A DNA stretch of 64,000 bases from Apricaphanius iberus (taxonomy: Eukaryota; Chordata; Actinopteri; Cyprinodontiformes; Aphaniidae): contig JAPXFQ010000831.1 of the NCBI GenBank assembly GCA_028564705.1, positions 4,340,001 to 4,404,000 of the forward strand, in the 5' to 3' direction. This document shows positions 48,880-60,935 of the stretch, piece after piece. The position numbers were made by a program, and so were the translations under genes. The stretch's first letter is position 1. The number at the start of each line of letters is the position of its first letter. The notes beneath the pieces were generated by a model, which saw nothing but the letters and a program-made list of their open reading frames with translations, made no database searches and was not told the origin of the DNA.

Positions 48880-49359
48880 CGACACACAAATAATTCAAAT
48901 GGCTAATGGTCATACTAGCACATGTTACTATTACTATCAGTATTGGCTGCCTACTTTGATGCTGGATCCCGTCTTGATTTAATCCAGTCAATCATGCAAA
49001 TACACAATCATAAGATATTTTTTTGAACGAATGGTATCGTAGATTCTTCCTTCCAGCAGCTCTTAGACTTTGTATTCTTGTCACTTTTCTCAGTTCAAAA
49101 CATGAAAATAAATTCATTAATTTAATCCTGCAGGCTGTTGGTGTGGTGTTGTGAAAGTTTTCTGAGAGACTGAGATCACCTGTACAATGTAACCCTACTG
49201 AACCCTACCCTTTTTGAAACCAGAAGAAATTCCTCGGGAAGGAAAACCAAATGATCCCGGAGATATCTCATTCTGTGAGCAAAGAGTGTCTGTATGACCT
49301 GGTGTATGCTTCCGCTTTCTTCAGTCTCTAATTGTCCCTTTTTTGTTTGCTGTGATTGG
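48880..49359. other. no recognised feature
   Basis: Ordinary AT-rich sequence. Confidence 0.4.
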
Positions 49360-49387
49360 ACACACACACACACACACACTCACACAC
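49360..49387. repeat. (CA)n microsatellite
   Basis: About 13 CA units with one CT interruption. Confidence 0.95.
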
Positions 49388-49407
49388 AAAAGTATAAATT
49401 TGGATTT

Positions 49408-49640
49408 AGTGGTGCTCCTCGACTCATCACAGCAAGAGGGTTCCGGGTTCAAACCCACAAGGCTGATGGGGCCGTTTTATCCAAGGACACGTCTTTTAGG
49501 TTAATTAGCGATTGTAAATTAGATCCAGCTGTTAATGTGTCTTAACCCAGTATTGGAATGATGACCTGTCTGTATGAACGCCGCCTATCACCTGATCTCA
49601 GCTCCCTTCATTCCCCCTCCAGATAAAATGGATTAAACTA
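49408..49640 (+). repeat. tRNA-derived SINE-like repeat, near full length but decayed
   Basis: The head reads GTGGTGCTCCTCGACTCATC then ACAGCAAGAGGGTTCCGGG and TTCAAACCC, a tRNA-like stretch with a B box (GGTTCAAACCC). The middle has TTAGGTTAATTAGCGATTGT and the end has GATGACCTGTCTGTATGAAC with a short AAAATGGATTAAA terminus, worn versions of the blocks seen at 5347 and 23793. It joins the tRNA-like head to that tail and so supports calling the whole family tRNA-derived. An internal GCATGTTCTCC section is deleted. Confidence 0.65.
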
Positions 49641-51655
49641 TTAGATGTCCTCAGATCCTTAAGCAATCAGCATAATTGCAGAATAATTAAACCAATTTCT
49701 AATTTATGAAATACTAGATTGAAATGTCTTATTTCAAGTCTTTCATTCAAACTTATTTTTTCTGTTTTGCTTTTGGGCATATGTCATTGTCACGAGCAGG
49801 AACACCATCAACAGAGGTGACTTTAGCACCAGAATGATCACTGAGAGAAGGTAATGCAATAAGCTGCTGTGATGGAAATATAGAGGAAGTCTCTGTGATC
49901 AGAGGCAGCCTGATCTTGCTTTTATATTAATGACACCTCTCGTTTAATTCCCAGAGCTTTAATTCTAAAGCTATAATATGAGCTTGTTACTAAGCACATA
50001 ATTAAAAAGATGATATTCATGTCATTAAATTTCAAATACATACAGAAATGATCTGGTTTACATCATCGTGCAAGCAACTTGTATCACATATTTGTGGAAC
50101 ATTCCAGAGGATTTCCCTGATCAGGCAGGAAAATATCTGCTTGTTTCTGTGGGTTTTCTGCATGTGTGGAAAAGTTTTGGCCAAATGCAATTTTTCCATT
50201 TGAGTAAATAGACGTCTTGTGCAAGCATGTTATTTATTTCCAGAATGCTTGTGTGCTGCATTCCTTGAGCCAGCAGGTTAGTGCTTTAATAATCTTGTCA
50301 AATAGGGTGATGGGTCCCATGAGCACCAAGCATTAAATGCTTTACAAAAGGAAAATTGTAGATATAGCCGTTTATCATAGCCAATCACTTAATTAAGGAT
50401 CCATCCATTCACCCATTGATGACAAAATTATACATTCATCTCCCTAGTGACACTTTCCAGCTCCTTCTGAAGAATCCCAGAACATTCCACTTTTCAGTTC
50501 TGCATCTCATTGGGGTCCACCTCTGCTGATTCTTCCCAAAGGACAAAACTCTGCACTCTGTCTCTAGGGATGAACCGAGAAACCCTAAAGAGGGAGGTAA
50601 TTTCCACTGGTTACTTCCACAATCCTGTTCTTTGACCCTCAGTGAGCATTGGAACATAGACACAGTGGTAAATCAGGTGATGCAGCTTTCTGCTCAGCTC
50701 TTTTATCACCTTGATAAACTGGAGCAGCACCTGGTTTTCTGCAGTAAGCCCCCATCCATCTTTCCATCTCCTGTTTCTTTTTGGCATTGCTTGGGGATGA
50801 GACACAAAGACACTAGCGCGCAAACTCCTTTATAAAGATGCACTCAGTAAAATTTACTCCTTAAAGAAATTGTTTTTGAAATGCTTTGAAGCACACCAGC
50901 ATTTATTATTTTCTTTTTTAGAGCTGTATCGGCATTAGGAGTGTCCTGCTGCTTTCCCGATCGGGTTTTTTTGCCCTTGAATCTGAGCCCGAGCCATTTG
51001 ATTTTGAGTATCTGCCGACACCAAGTCCCGAACCGATACTTCTGAAGGTAACACATGAAAAAAGAATAAAGAAGAGTGAAGAAAGAGATTCAGGATGTTC
51101 CTTTTTTATTCCCCTTATTTTAACGTTTAAAAATTATGTTAACCAACAGAACACTTCTGTGAGGTAGCTTGAACAATCAAGTAACAAATAACATAAATTA
51201 CTAACTTTGGGACTTTAGTGCAACATTAGTCTAAACATATAGTCTTATATTAAAACAAATTGCACCCCAGCCTACAAAAATGTCATAATTAGAAGGTATA
51301 TACATATCAGGGGTCACGTTAACTGAAGATTTTCCAGATTTGAGTGGTTTATTAGAACGGTGATGGAAAAATCTGAAGGCCGTTGCTAACTTTTAAAGAT
51401 GATAATTTACATTGACTACTTGTTGCAAATGCGCAGATACTTTCAGCTTTACACACAGATTCCAGGTAAATAAAAAAACTAAACAAAGGATTGCTGGACA
51501 ATTTTGATCAAGGCATATCGCTGACTGGGACCTGAAAGTCTCTGAGAAACAATTTGGTGCGGCTGCCTTTGCGGCTGGTTAGCTGTAATGCCAAAAACAG
51601 CGGTGCAAAACACCTGCTGCTGCTTCTTCCCTCCCGTGGGCTTTTCTGCCACTGA
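49641..51655. other. about 2 kb without recognised gene
   Basis: 50920-51050 (GTATCGGCATTAGGAGTG..., ...CCCGAACCGATACTTC) is reminiscent of fish hAT-type repeats with ATCGG words; ends undefined. Frames at 50436-50835 overlap on both strands and lack domains. Confidence 0.4.
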
Positions 51656-52100
51656 TGGTGCATTCACACCGCACTTTTAGTCTGCGTCAGACAACGCATT
51701 CAACGGGTGAAGTTTGACATATGTACTTTTTGGCTTCCATAGCCTGCTTCTTAGGAAAAAACAACGCATGGCTTCCTCTGTTGCCGTACATTCTGAACTA
51801 CGGTGGATCGTAACGAGAGAGTGGCTTGGCTTTATTTGCTAGATAAATCTACACAACGTTGACATTGGATGCACCAGCGCCCATTATTCAAATGCGCTCT
51901 GAGTTTATGGGAGTTTAACCATTTGTTCGAGGAGTTGCTCATGGATGAGGTTCGCTTTCAGTGCTACTTCCGTCTGTCCCACGCCTAACTTTACGACCCC
52001 CTCGGCCGTATCGGAGCTTAAATCTCCTACCAGGACACCAACTACAGGTTCTCTGTTCCTCTATAGGAGCGCCTGTCCATCTGACTTCGGTAAGTGTTAT
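51656..52100 (+). pseudogene. PIF/Harbinger transposase first exon, four stops
   Basis: 51911-52089 reads EFNHLFEELLMDEVRFQCYF then RLSHA-stop-LYDPLGRIGA-stop-ISYQDTNYRFSV and ERLSI-stop-LR, the N-terminal part of fish PIF/Harbinger transposases (pattern 'F..YFR....F..LL..I...I...DT..R..I...ERL...LR'). A splice donor (CG|GTAAGT) follows at 52090. Four in-frame stops show long inactivity. GGTGCATTCACACCGCACTT at 51657-51676 looks like the left terminus. The DDE catalytic exon and right terminus were not found, so the copy is truncated. Confidence 0.75.
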
Positions 52101-53256
52101 TTCTGATTTTTTAAATCTGCATAAGCATAATGCCTAGCTTACAAATGAGAAAACAGTTTGCACAGTCTTTTAGACTTCCGATCAGTTTTAATGGAGAAAT
52201 GTTTCCTTATTTTAAAACTTTGGCTGAAGCAACGCGTGATTCCAGTCTTCAGTTCGGATGCGGGGATACAGCATGCAGAACAATATCTAAACCCCCATGA
52301 GAAGTTATCTGTTCAAGGCAAAAATCCTAAACCTGAGACAGCTTCCTCTGTAGCAATCCCACTATTTTATTACACACGGACGTGCATAACGGTTCCATTT
52401 GGAGCATGAGCCACAGTAGATGTATCCTACTTTTTAATTTCACTTTAATAAATAGTTCTCTGGTCAGCTTGTTTGGATTGGATATTATTTAAAGTGAATA
52501 AAAGATAAATACTACTGAATAGGTATTAATTCCTGGGGATAGCGCCCAACCACATAGAAATAAAAAATTGACAGGCACATTGATTTGTGAATCTGACTTA
52601 TATTAATTGATCAATAATGGTTTCTGTTTAATAAAAGGATAAGAAGATTACTTCGGTGGTCCAAGAGTGTTTAATTTGCCTTGTTAATTAATAGGGAGTA
52701 TCAGCACACACCAAGTGTTATATGAACTGAGCTCTACACCCAAAATTAAAACAAACTTTTATACGGATGAATAAACAAAAAACCAAAGACATCTGTTTAA
52801 GATCCTCCCTTGAACTATCTGCACTCTTCCACCTAGTCTGGGTCACAGATGCATACACATGCACCAGTCTTGGAGAGGTAGAGTTCTTAGTGGCAGATGT
52901 CATCCTTGACACTTGTTCTACTCTGGCTACAGCATGAGGGAATACAATGATAATATAAATAATAACCAAGTTGTTATTCCTGCACAAAATCCTTGACATA
53001 AGAACCAGACAAAATTCTTCCACAACAACATAGAGCTCAGAGTCCTGATTAGGAGGTGACGTCCAATCACGTAATTGTGCTCAATTTCAGATCACATAAT
53101 CGGATCAGGACATCGCTAATGCACTATAAAACTTTTCGCTTGCAGGTCACCTCTCAGAAGTACTCACTGAGTTTCATTTTACGGCACTATGCTCCACGGT
53201 ACCAAATTATGTAAATAATAAAGAATAGCTAATTCCGAGTCAGACAATGTCTTATG
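52101..53256. other. no recognised gene
   Basis: The frames at 52158-52409 and 52718-53023 have no domain. 52101-52430 could be intron or linker of the Harbinger element. Confidence 0.4.
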
Positions 53257-53395
53257 ACGGTTGGCAAATCTCCTGCCCTAATTGACTCCAATTATACGGA
53301 TAACGCTGATCGCAACTGGATATAAACTTCTCCCAAAAGACCCAAAGTGCCTGAACTTAATATTTGCTAAAAATAAGGTCCAGGTTGAAAAAAAC
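53257..53395 (+). repeat. dispersed repeat C, copy 2
   Basis: Partner of 32728-32875 in the same orientation; see that entry for shared blocks. Confidence 0.65.
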
Positions 53396-54036
53396 ATTCT
53401 CTTTAAGGAGAGTAGCTGCAAGCAGAACCACAGAGCTGCATGTCAAACCCACACTCATACTCATAACCACATTTTTCTCCTTGGTAAAGTCTAAAATTGA
53501 AATCACAGCTGCTCATTGTGCTCCCTTATAGAGCAGCAAGACACAAGATTACACAGGTCAGACAACCCTTCCTTTGCCTTGCTGTTGTAAAATATATTTT
53601 TCTGTTAAACTGTTGCTCAGTTTAGGTCAAAGCTGTTTACCGAAGTAGGATTAGCTTCTAAAACTCAGTGTTACAACTTTTCAGTTCTGTGTGGGTAGCT
53701 GCTGTTAATAAGGCGTTAGAGATACAACAGGATTTACTATGGATACTGAACTAGGTGTGTTTCTGCTGGATCCGTGAGTAATAAATGCTTGTTCCGAGGT
53801 TATTGTGTTTGGTCAGGCATGTTAATGTAATAGTGCTGGGAAAACTTTTGACGATTTACTAGCGGACATGCTGTTAGTTTGATGTTTTGTTATATCAGCT
53901 AACAAGCTTGTAAAATCCTACACTGGCTTCTTTTAGATGCGCTCCATAGAATTATTTTTTTTTGACAGTGACGTGACGCCGCAAGCCTTGAGAGGGCAAC
54001 AGAGCGCAAATATCTGCAAAGTTACAGGGTATATCT
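53396..54036. other. repeat-like DNA ending in a TTAA-flanked terminus
   Basis: 53935-54036 contains GACGTGACGCCGCAAGCC, GAGAGGGCAACAGAGCGC and GTTACAGGGTATATCT immediately before TTAA (54037-54040). Reverse-complemented it starts AGATATACCCTGTAAC, the style of a TTAA-using (Kolobok-type) element end. I found no matching left end, so the element may be truncated; repeat C at 53257 might be part of it. Confidence 0.4.
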
Positions 54037-54040
54037 TTAA

Positions 54041-55004
54041 GGTTTAGACTGAAGATTAAAAATCAAATAGAATCTCTTAGGAACACTATGTTGTCAAGAT
54101 TAGAGATAGCATTTTCCAGAGAGATGTTGAAAACTGAGAAATCCAAACAGCTGCAACAAGAATTCTGATGAGTGTTCAGACAGGTCACTTTCATTTTACC
54201 ACAACTAAGAAACAGATTCAGACAGCTTTACATTTATTACACAAAGAAGAATCCAAACAGGGCTTCTGCAAAAAGAAATATATTTCAATAACTCTTGATA
54301 TTCCCAGAATACATAAAGCCATACATTTACACATGAAGACTCTTACCAGGTCAGTATTTTCTCCAATTTATCTTATGTATTTTTTGCTTCTTCATGCATT
54401 TAAGGATCTGAATGACCACATCTAGTCTTATCTTAAAAAAACCAGTGTTACATATTTTCCTAAAGGACGTCTTGGCAGTAGTGCAGTTTTCTACTGGTTC
54501 TTGGAGTTTAGGAAAATAACAATTGGAGTAAAACTTATAAGGCTGCTCTCCTCTGGAATCAGTTCCCAGTTTGTTCTTCCTGAGGCAAACAGCGGGTCTA
54601 CTTTTAAGGCTAGGTTTATTTTGGGCAACCTCTATGGTTGTACTGCTGCAAGTTATATCATTGTATTCTCTCTCTTCTCCATGTATCCATTTTTACAGTT
54701 AATGCCCCCATTAGCTGAGGGTTATTTTTCAGTTTTGTCATAGAAAGTAGACCTGGCCCAGGGCTTTAGTCTTTGTCTTTTCTCAATCCTTTTTTTCCTC
54801 AGTCTGTTGAGAGAGACGATGCATTTTCAGTAAAAATATGACTTTATATTTACACAAAAATATTTATTAGTATATGTTATCACATCTGCAATTATGCAAT
54901 TTTGATATTTGTATGCATATTCTGAACAGAATAAAAGTATTTTTCATGTTTATTCCACAGAGTACTGCAGCATTTTCCATGTTTGCTCTTTGTAGGGATA
55001 CAGA
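54041..55004. other. no recognised feature
   Basis: The frames at 54168-54425 and 54501-54743 are without domain. Confidence 0.4.
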
Positions 55005-55345
55005 GATAAAACAAGCTGATTCGAGCTAACAGCACTTAGTCAATTAGCAGTTAATTATTCTCATCTCTGCTTAATTTGCACTGTTTATCCGACTTCAAAT
55101 AACATTTCTGCTGCTGTTATTTCTACATCTCTGTTGCTCAGTTCATATTTTTTATTTGCTGTGAATATTTTCAGTGCAGAAAAATTTGCACATTTTTGTA
55201 AATTGAGTTCATACATTTTTTTGGCACTACACAGGACTTTACTTTTGTAACTTTGTCCTCACTGTACATATATTCCTCTTCTCTTTTGCAAAATTTCCCC
55301 TATGTAGGGTAATAAAATGATTATTCTATTCTGTTGTATTTTAAT
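55005..55345 (+). repeat. LINE 3' tail, plus strand
   Basis: TTTTGCAAAATTTCCCCTAT, then GTAGGGTAATAAAATGATTA and a TTCTATTCTG end is the 3' terminus of a LINE family common in fish (usual form '...AATTTCCCC..GGGAT.AATAAAG'). The upstream 55100-55300 T-rich part is probably its 3' UTR. It lies tail to tail with the minus-strand L2 element that follows. Confidence 0.5.
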
Positions 55346-55395
55346 CTTTTCTAATCTAGCTAGCTCTTCAGCAGAGCCTGCTGGATTCTGCTTAA

Positions 55396-56930
55396 TTAAT
55401 TACAATAAAAAGCAAGAGTGTAGATAAAGTACTTTAAATTGTGGTATGCACAGTTAAAAAGAACTGTTTTCAGCCTGGATTTAAACATTGTTAGAGTTGA
55501 GGCTTGTCTCATATCCTCATGAAGTCTGTTCCATATTTTAGCTGCCTGAAACTGAAATGCAGCCTCACCGGGTTTATTGTTGACTCTGGGAACCACCAGG
55601 AGATCCCTCCCTGAAGTTCTCAGGGCCCGAGATGGTTCATATGTCTCTAACATGTCAGAGATGTACTTTTGTGCCAAACCATGAAAAGAAACCAGCTAGC
55701 TTGTACACAAGCAGAACTGTTTTAAATTCTATTGTCTGAGTGACAGGAAGCCAGTGCAGATACCGGAGCACTGGAATAATATGGTTGTATTTCCTGGTTC
55801 TTGTCAGGACTCGAGCAGCAGCATTTGGGATGTACTGCAGCTGTCTAACAGCTCGTTTAGAGAGGCCAGTGAGCAGGCCGTTACAGTAGTCTAACCTGCT
55901 GGAGACAAATGCTCGGAAAAGTCTCTCTAAGTCTGGTTTCAACACTATTCCTCTGATCTTAGCAATGTTTTTCAGATGGTAAAAAGCTGTTGATGTTATT
56001 GCTTTGATGTGGCTGTTTAAGTTCGGGTCTATGAGTCCATGATCACCCCTAGATTTCTAACCTGAATCTTTGGTGAAGACAAAGAGACTCAAGATGACTG
56101 ATAACACTTTCTCTTTGTCTGTGGGCCAAAAACAATGATGTCAGTTTTGTCTGAGTTTAACTGGAGAAAGTTGTTTTGCATCCACACACTGATCTGTTCA
56201 ATACAGTGACAGAGTGTATCTGTAGGCCCATGTTCACCTGCCGTCAGTGACACGTAGATCTGAGTGTCATCTGCGTAGATATGGTAAGACACATTATTGC
56301 TGTTAATTAGCTGATCCAATGGAAGCATGTACAAGTTGAATAAACGTGGTCCCAAGGTTGACCCCCGGGGACTCCACAGGTCATGGGAATATTGTCTGAG
56401 ACACAGTTGCCAATTTCGACAAAGTATGTCCTGTCCTGGAGATAGGACTTGAACCAGTTTAGAGCAGTACCAGAGATTCCCACCCAGTTTTCTAACCTGT
56501 GAGGTAAGATCCCATGGTCCACTGTGTCAAAGGCAGCACTCAGGTCCAGTAGAACTAAAACTGAGACTTTGCCTGCATTGGTGTTTATGCGGATATCATT
56601 TGTCACCTTGATCAGAGCCGTCTCAGTGCTGTGATGAGGCCTAAAGCCTGACTGGAAAGTATCAAAGACATTGTTAGACAGGAGAAAGTAAGTGAGCTGT
56701 TGATATACTACTTTCTCTAGGACTTTTCTTAAGAATGGTAGGTTTGATATGGGCCGGTAGTTGTTAAGTATTGTGGCATCAAGGCTGTTCTTCTTTAGAA
56801 AAGGCTTAATGACCACAGTTTTTAAAGCATTTGGGAATGTTCCAGTCTCAAGTGAGAGGTTAACTAACTGACCAAGTTGTGGTAACAAGCTGCTCCCATT
56901 AAGGACCACACCCACCAGATGACTTTACCC
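55396..56930 (-). mobile_element. L2-like LINE, RT domain and C-terminus, few lesions
   Basis: Minus-strand frame 56915-56307 (202 codons) covers RT blocks: LETGTFPNALKTVVIKPFLK, NNYRPISNLPFL, FQSGFRPHHSTETALIKVTN, VLVLLDLSAAFDTVDHGIL and WFKSYLQDRTYFVEI up to MTCGVPGG. One missing base at the GVP-QG codons (about 56360-56370) shifts the frame into MGPRLFNLYMLPLDQLI, then YHIYADDTQIYVSL (YADD codons 56266-56277) and NFLQLNSDKTDIIVFGP. Further small shifts precede FRAFVSSRLDYCNGLLTGLS, LRYLHWLPVTQTIEFKTVLL and the C-terminus NNKPGEAAFQFQAAKIWNRL. The endonuclease domain is missing (5' truncation at about 56930). No intact element, but the freshest coding LINE in the window. Confidence 0.92.
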
Positions 56931-58249
56931 AAAATCAGTCTTTAGAGAACCAAAATCTATTTTCTTTTACTTTTGCTAAATATGACAGGTCCTTTCAGAA
57001 AAAGGATGGCCCAAGTCATCGTTTTATTGCTGAGAATAGAGTTTGTCCTCTTTTTCTCCTTTTGTTTTTTTTTGTTTTTCAATTTGAGCCGAAAATAATT
57101 TGCCAACTGGATTCCTTTCTTTTAATCAAATAAACATGCAAAACCCTGTTAAAGTGTTGGGTCTACAATGACTTACACATTGGTTCTGTACAAAAATGTG
57201 ACTATTTTGTTTGTCTAATCAAAATCTTATATGTTTAGTTTATTGCTGGGCAGATAAAATAATCAGAATGTGACCATTTGTGTTTCCATTTTTTTAAATA
57301 TTATTTGGCCCACACATACATATGGCCAATGAATTTGACCCACTTGACAAATAATTTAAACACCTCTGATCCAATACAACCTTTCTCTTCAGGTACTCCA
57401 GCTTCCTCCCACAGTCCAAAGAAATGGATAGGTGGATGTTTTGAACAGTTGTATTGAAATGGATTAAGTTGAAGTGCCTTAATGTGAACTAAACTGAGTT
57501 GTGAATAATCAATTTGACCTGTATGATTTGCAAAGTAATTAAAAATCTGTGTTTTCTGTTTGCGATATTAGTATAATTTTTTTTTGAAGAACAGAAAAGA
57601 TGATTTTGTGCTTCTTTAGTTATTTACCCCTTTAAAAAGCCCAAAGTTTGGATATTCCACAAAGACCACAAAGAATAGAGGCATTTTTTAAGAGCTTGCT
57701 GCTGAAGAGTGTTACACGAAAGTCCAAATAATCTTTGAATTCCATTTTCATCATTGTTTGGTCTTAAGCTTCACAAGTCACCTTCACTGCTTTCTACAAA
57801 TATCTGCTAGGATGTTTGGATTGAGGCCCTCATCACTTCCTATGACTTATGAGTAGTGAGGTAAATAGAAAAGTCTGCTAATCAAATGTTTCTTTTCCGT
57901 TAATGAAATGTCTCTGCCCTTATCTGAATCCCTTATGATCCATACGGTAATGTCTATTACCAAATTTGCCCCTCCTCTCCCTCTTTTTCCTCATCTTCCT
58001 TATCTAAAATTGTGTTGTGAGTTTGGCACAGTGAATGATTATGCTTATCGACCTGCCCGAAGACTGTGTATTAAAATTTTGTGGCATGATTAGCCCATTT
58101 ATCTATATAATTGGATTGGAGTTTGTGTATAAATGTGTATGTGCAAAAGCTGTAGATTTAAAGGACAGTTAAATAAATATGAAGAAAGATGCCTAACAGA
58201 ATTGTGTTTTAGATTAATGTCATTTGCATTCAATCAATAGTTTCACCCT

Positions 58250-58288
<39 letters not shown>

Positions 58289-59204
58289 TCCAATCAAGTT
58301 TTACTAGCCAGGGAGATTACTGAAAAACAACCTTGGGCATGGTGTAAAATGAGACAACACTGCATTTACTATGCAAGGGATTAGTGTCATGAGACAGGAG
58401 GATTTACCCAGGAAAAATGTGAATACTACCATACAATGCATTAAGATAGTTTTGGTGTAGTGTAATTCAAACAAACATCCCGAGGCCATTTATACCACTC
58501 CACTAGAATCAAATTATGTACGATATAATCCACAGTTAAACTATATCTAATAAACAAAGGGCTTGTCCTTATAGAAGGGTGTTTGCTCAAAATAAATGCA
58601 TTGGGTTTGTCTTTGTTTACATCCTAAATGTGATATAAACCAGACATTTACAATGATTTTTATCATCTCTGTCTGACACTATATCCGACAAAATCCTAAC
58701 AGTTTTAGTTCAGTTATGATTACCCATATTATTTCTGTAAGCTAAATGCCAGCATATTGAGCTAGACATTTTGTCTAACCCTTAGACTTTCTTCACACTT
58801 GTGACTATAGCTAAAGCTTAAATGAGTGAAGGCACCTATGCCTCTGGACAGTTTGGGAAAGTCCGGATGTTTCCGAAGGCCCAATCTCCAACACACAGCC
58901 TCTTTGTGTGACATCCAAGAAATCAGGAAGGGAATTGTGGATCTCAATTAGTCTGATTTATCTTTTGGGTATAATTTCCAGACGTCTAAAGGTTCCCTGC
59001 TCATCTGTTCACATAGTTCTATGCAGTAAAGAGTGTCAGTATCCAGTGACATGAGATATGTACAAAAATAGGCTTAAAGGCAGTAGAAGAATATTAAAAA
59101 TAAAAAAAGCAAACTAAAAAAAGACAACTCCTAAATGAACTAGAGAATAAACACCTTGATTTTTAGAGACGTGTCCTATGGGCTTATGAACCTTAAATCT
59201 GCTT
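56931..59204. other. about 2.3 kb, one SINE-like scrap, no gene
   Basis: 57390-57425 (CTTCAGGTACTCCAGCTTCC then TCCCACAGTCCAAAG) is the middle of the SINE-like family, plus strand. The rest is AT-rich without recognised features apart from the poly-T run. Confidence 0.45.
58253..58287. repeat. 35-base poly-T run
   Basis: Uninterrupted T; could be the poly-A end of a retroposed copy in antisense, but no retrotransposon body is recognisable to its right. Length is prone to assembly error. Confidence 0.9.
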
Positions 59205-59640
59205 TTAGGCTTCAGACCACCATCCTAACTGTGGACTGCGTGAGTGGCATCATCATGCTTGTGGTTGCTGCAGGAGGGACTGGTGAATTTAAAAAAGATT
59301 ACATTCTGGGAAAAAGAAATTAAATGGAAATATTGAGGCAACATCTTAACATCGGCCATAAAGTTAAAGCTTGGTTACAAATGGACGAAGAACCTAAGCA
59401 TACAGACACATTAGCTACGAAGTGGCTTAAGAACAACAAACTAATTTTTTTCAAAGTAATGACCTTCGTCCCGTCATACAAATCTGTCGGCAGACCTGAC
59501 AAGGTGCATGAGAAAGAGGAGGCCTACAAATACGACCTGGCTATGGCAGTTCTCTCAGGAAGAATGGGCCAGAATTCTAGCAAACTGTTGTGGGAAGGTT
59601 GTGGAAGGAGATAAAAACATCTGCCCAAATTCATTAGATG
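59205..59640 (+). mobile_element. Tc1-like transposase remnant
   Basis: 59210-59280 encodes a worn 'GSIM..W' region (CATCATCATGCTTGTGGTTG). The frame from 59324 has MDEEPKHTDTLATKWLKNNK, matching the 'DNDPKHT...WLK' block with the catalytic Asp replaced by Glu. A shifted frame from about 59512 gives QFSQEEWARILANCCGKVVE, the C-terminal helix region. The DNA-binding domain, 'SPDLNPIE' motif and terminal repeats are not visible. Dead and fragmentary. Confidence 0.7.
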
Positions 59641-60587
59641 AACGGACAATTCTACCAAATACTAAGGAAAACATGTATATTTCTGAATTTTCTTTCACTT
59701 AGTAATTAGAAACCATTTTACTGATCTAGACTAACCTAAAACAGCAAATAATTAGTTGAACCTAATGTCAGACAGTGAAAAATAACAGGTTAGATTTACT
59801 TTTATTTAATAAATCTGTTTTTCAACTGTAATTAATTTAAGAAACAAACTTTCTTTGTTTTCTAAATGCTTTTTTCTAAGGTTTGTTTTGGATATTTTTA
59901 GATATAAATAGTCATTACAGTAATGGGATTTAGGAAATGTAGTAGGCTCTCTTTTTTGTTCAGAATAAGGCTTTAAATATAATTAATCTTGACATTCAGA
60001 CTCAAAACCCAAACTAAAAGATGTCGGTAAAGTCATTACAACGGTTAGAATCCTATGAAGATGAGTGTTGCCAGTGTTTTAGGCTGTCTTAATGACACGA
60101 TAGAAATACTTGGATTTAATAACAGGACTAATTTATTGATTCAGTTTTAAATGTGAAAAGAATTTCTAAGATTACAAATGAATCCTTACAGACTTAGCTA
60201 TGTTTCCATTTTTACCAGAACACCCAGTCAACAAACAAAACAGTTTTATAATTGAGCATTAAATATTCTTGATAAGAACAACTTAGGTATTTAGCTGTAA
60301 AATATTACAAAAATATAAACATGTGAACTTTTTGATTTTTATTGTAATTCAAAGTGTGAATATTAATGTTTGAACTGACTTTCACCTCCACTTATGAATG
60401 CATAAAAATGTTCCTATTACAGTGGATCATTTTTATGATGCAAATTCTTTTTAGTGCTAACTTAGAAATGCAGATTATCGATTGTTTTACCAGAAAAGCC
60501 CACCAGGTCTTGCATTTTGAAAGGTCTAGAAATGCTGTACAGAGCATCAAGTTCCTGTGCAACGTTCAGAGATACTCTATTATGCTG
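59641..60587. other. no recognised feature
   Basis: AT-rich. The 83-codon frame at 60366-60617 has no domain. Confidence 0.4.
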
Positions 60588-60935
60588 AGTGTTGCCATAG
60601 TTACTTTGAAATACTAATCTGATTACTGACTACTGATTATTCCTTCCAAAAGTAACAGTTACATTACTGATAACTTTTTTTTAATTGTAACTACATTAGA
60701 TTAGAAGTAACTTTAAAGGTTACTTTCAGTAGCATCCAGTAACACTTCCAACTGCCTTAACATAAAAAAATAACCAGTTTTGCCAATACTCACTATTGGA
60801 AGTACATTTTAACACGAAGGCCGGAAATAAAATAGTTTTTTTAACCTTTACACTGAAACCAGCAACAGTCTTTGTATCTGGCATGTACTACTGGAGAGTT
60901 AAACTAGGGGGCAGAGTACAGAACTCAGACCAAGG
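60588..60935 (-). repeat. dispersed repeat B, copy 2 (inverted)
   Basis: Reverse complement aligns with 14040-14362, from ACTCTGCCCCCTAGTTTAAC through GTTAAAATGTACTTCCAATA and GTTGGAAGTGTTACTGG to the AGTAACT-rich end. Small indels separate them. Confidence 0.7.

Noticed and set aside
58253..58287. Poly-T run as evidence for a processed pseudogene
   Set aside because: Sequence to its right shows no recognisable coding similarity in antisense; left as a simple repeat.
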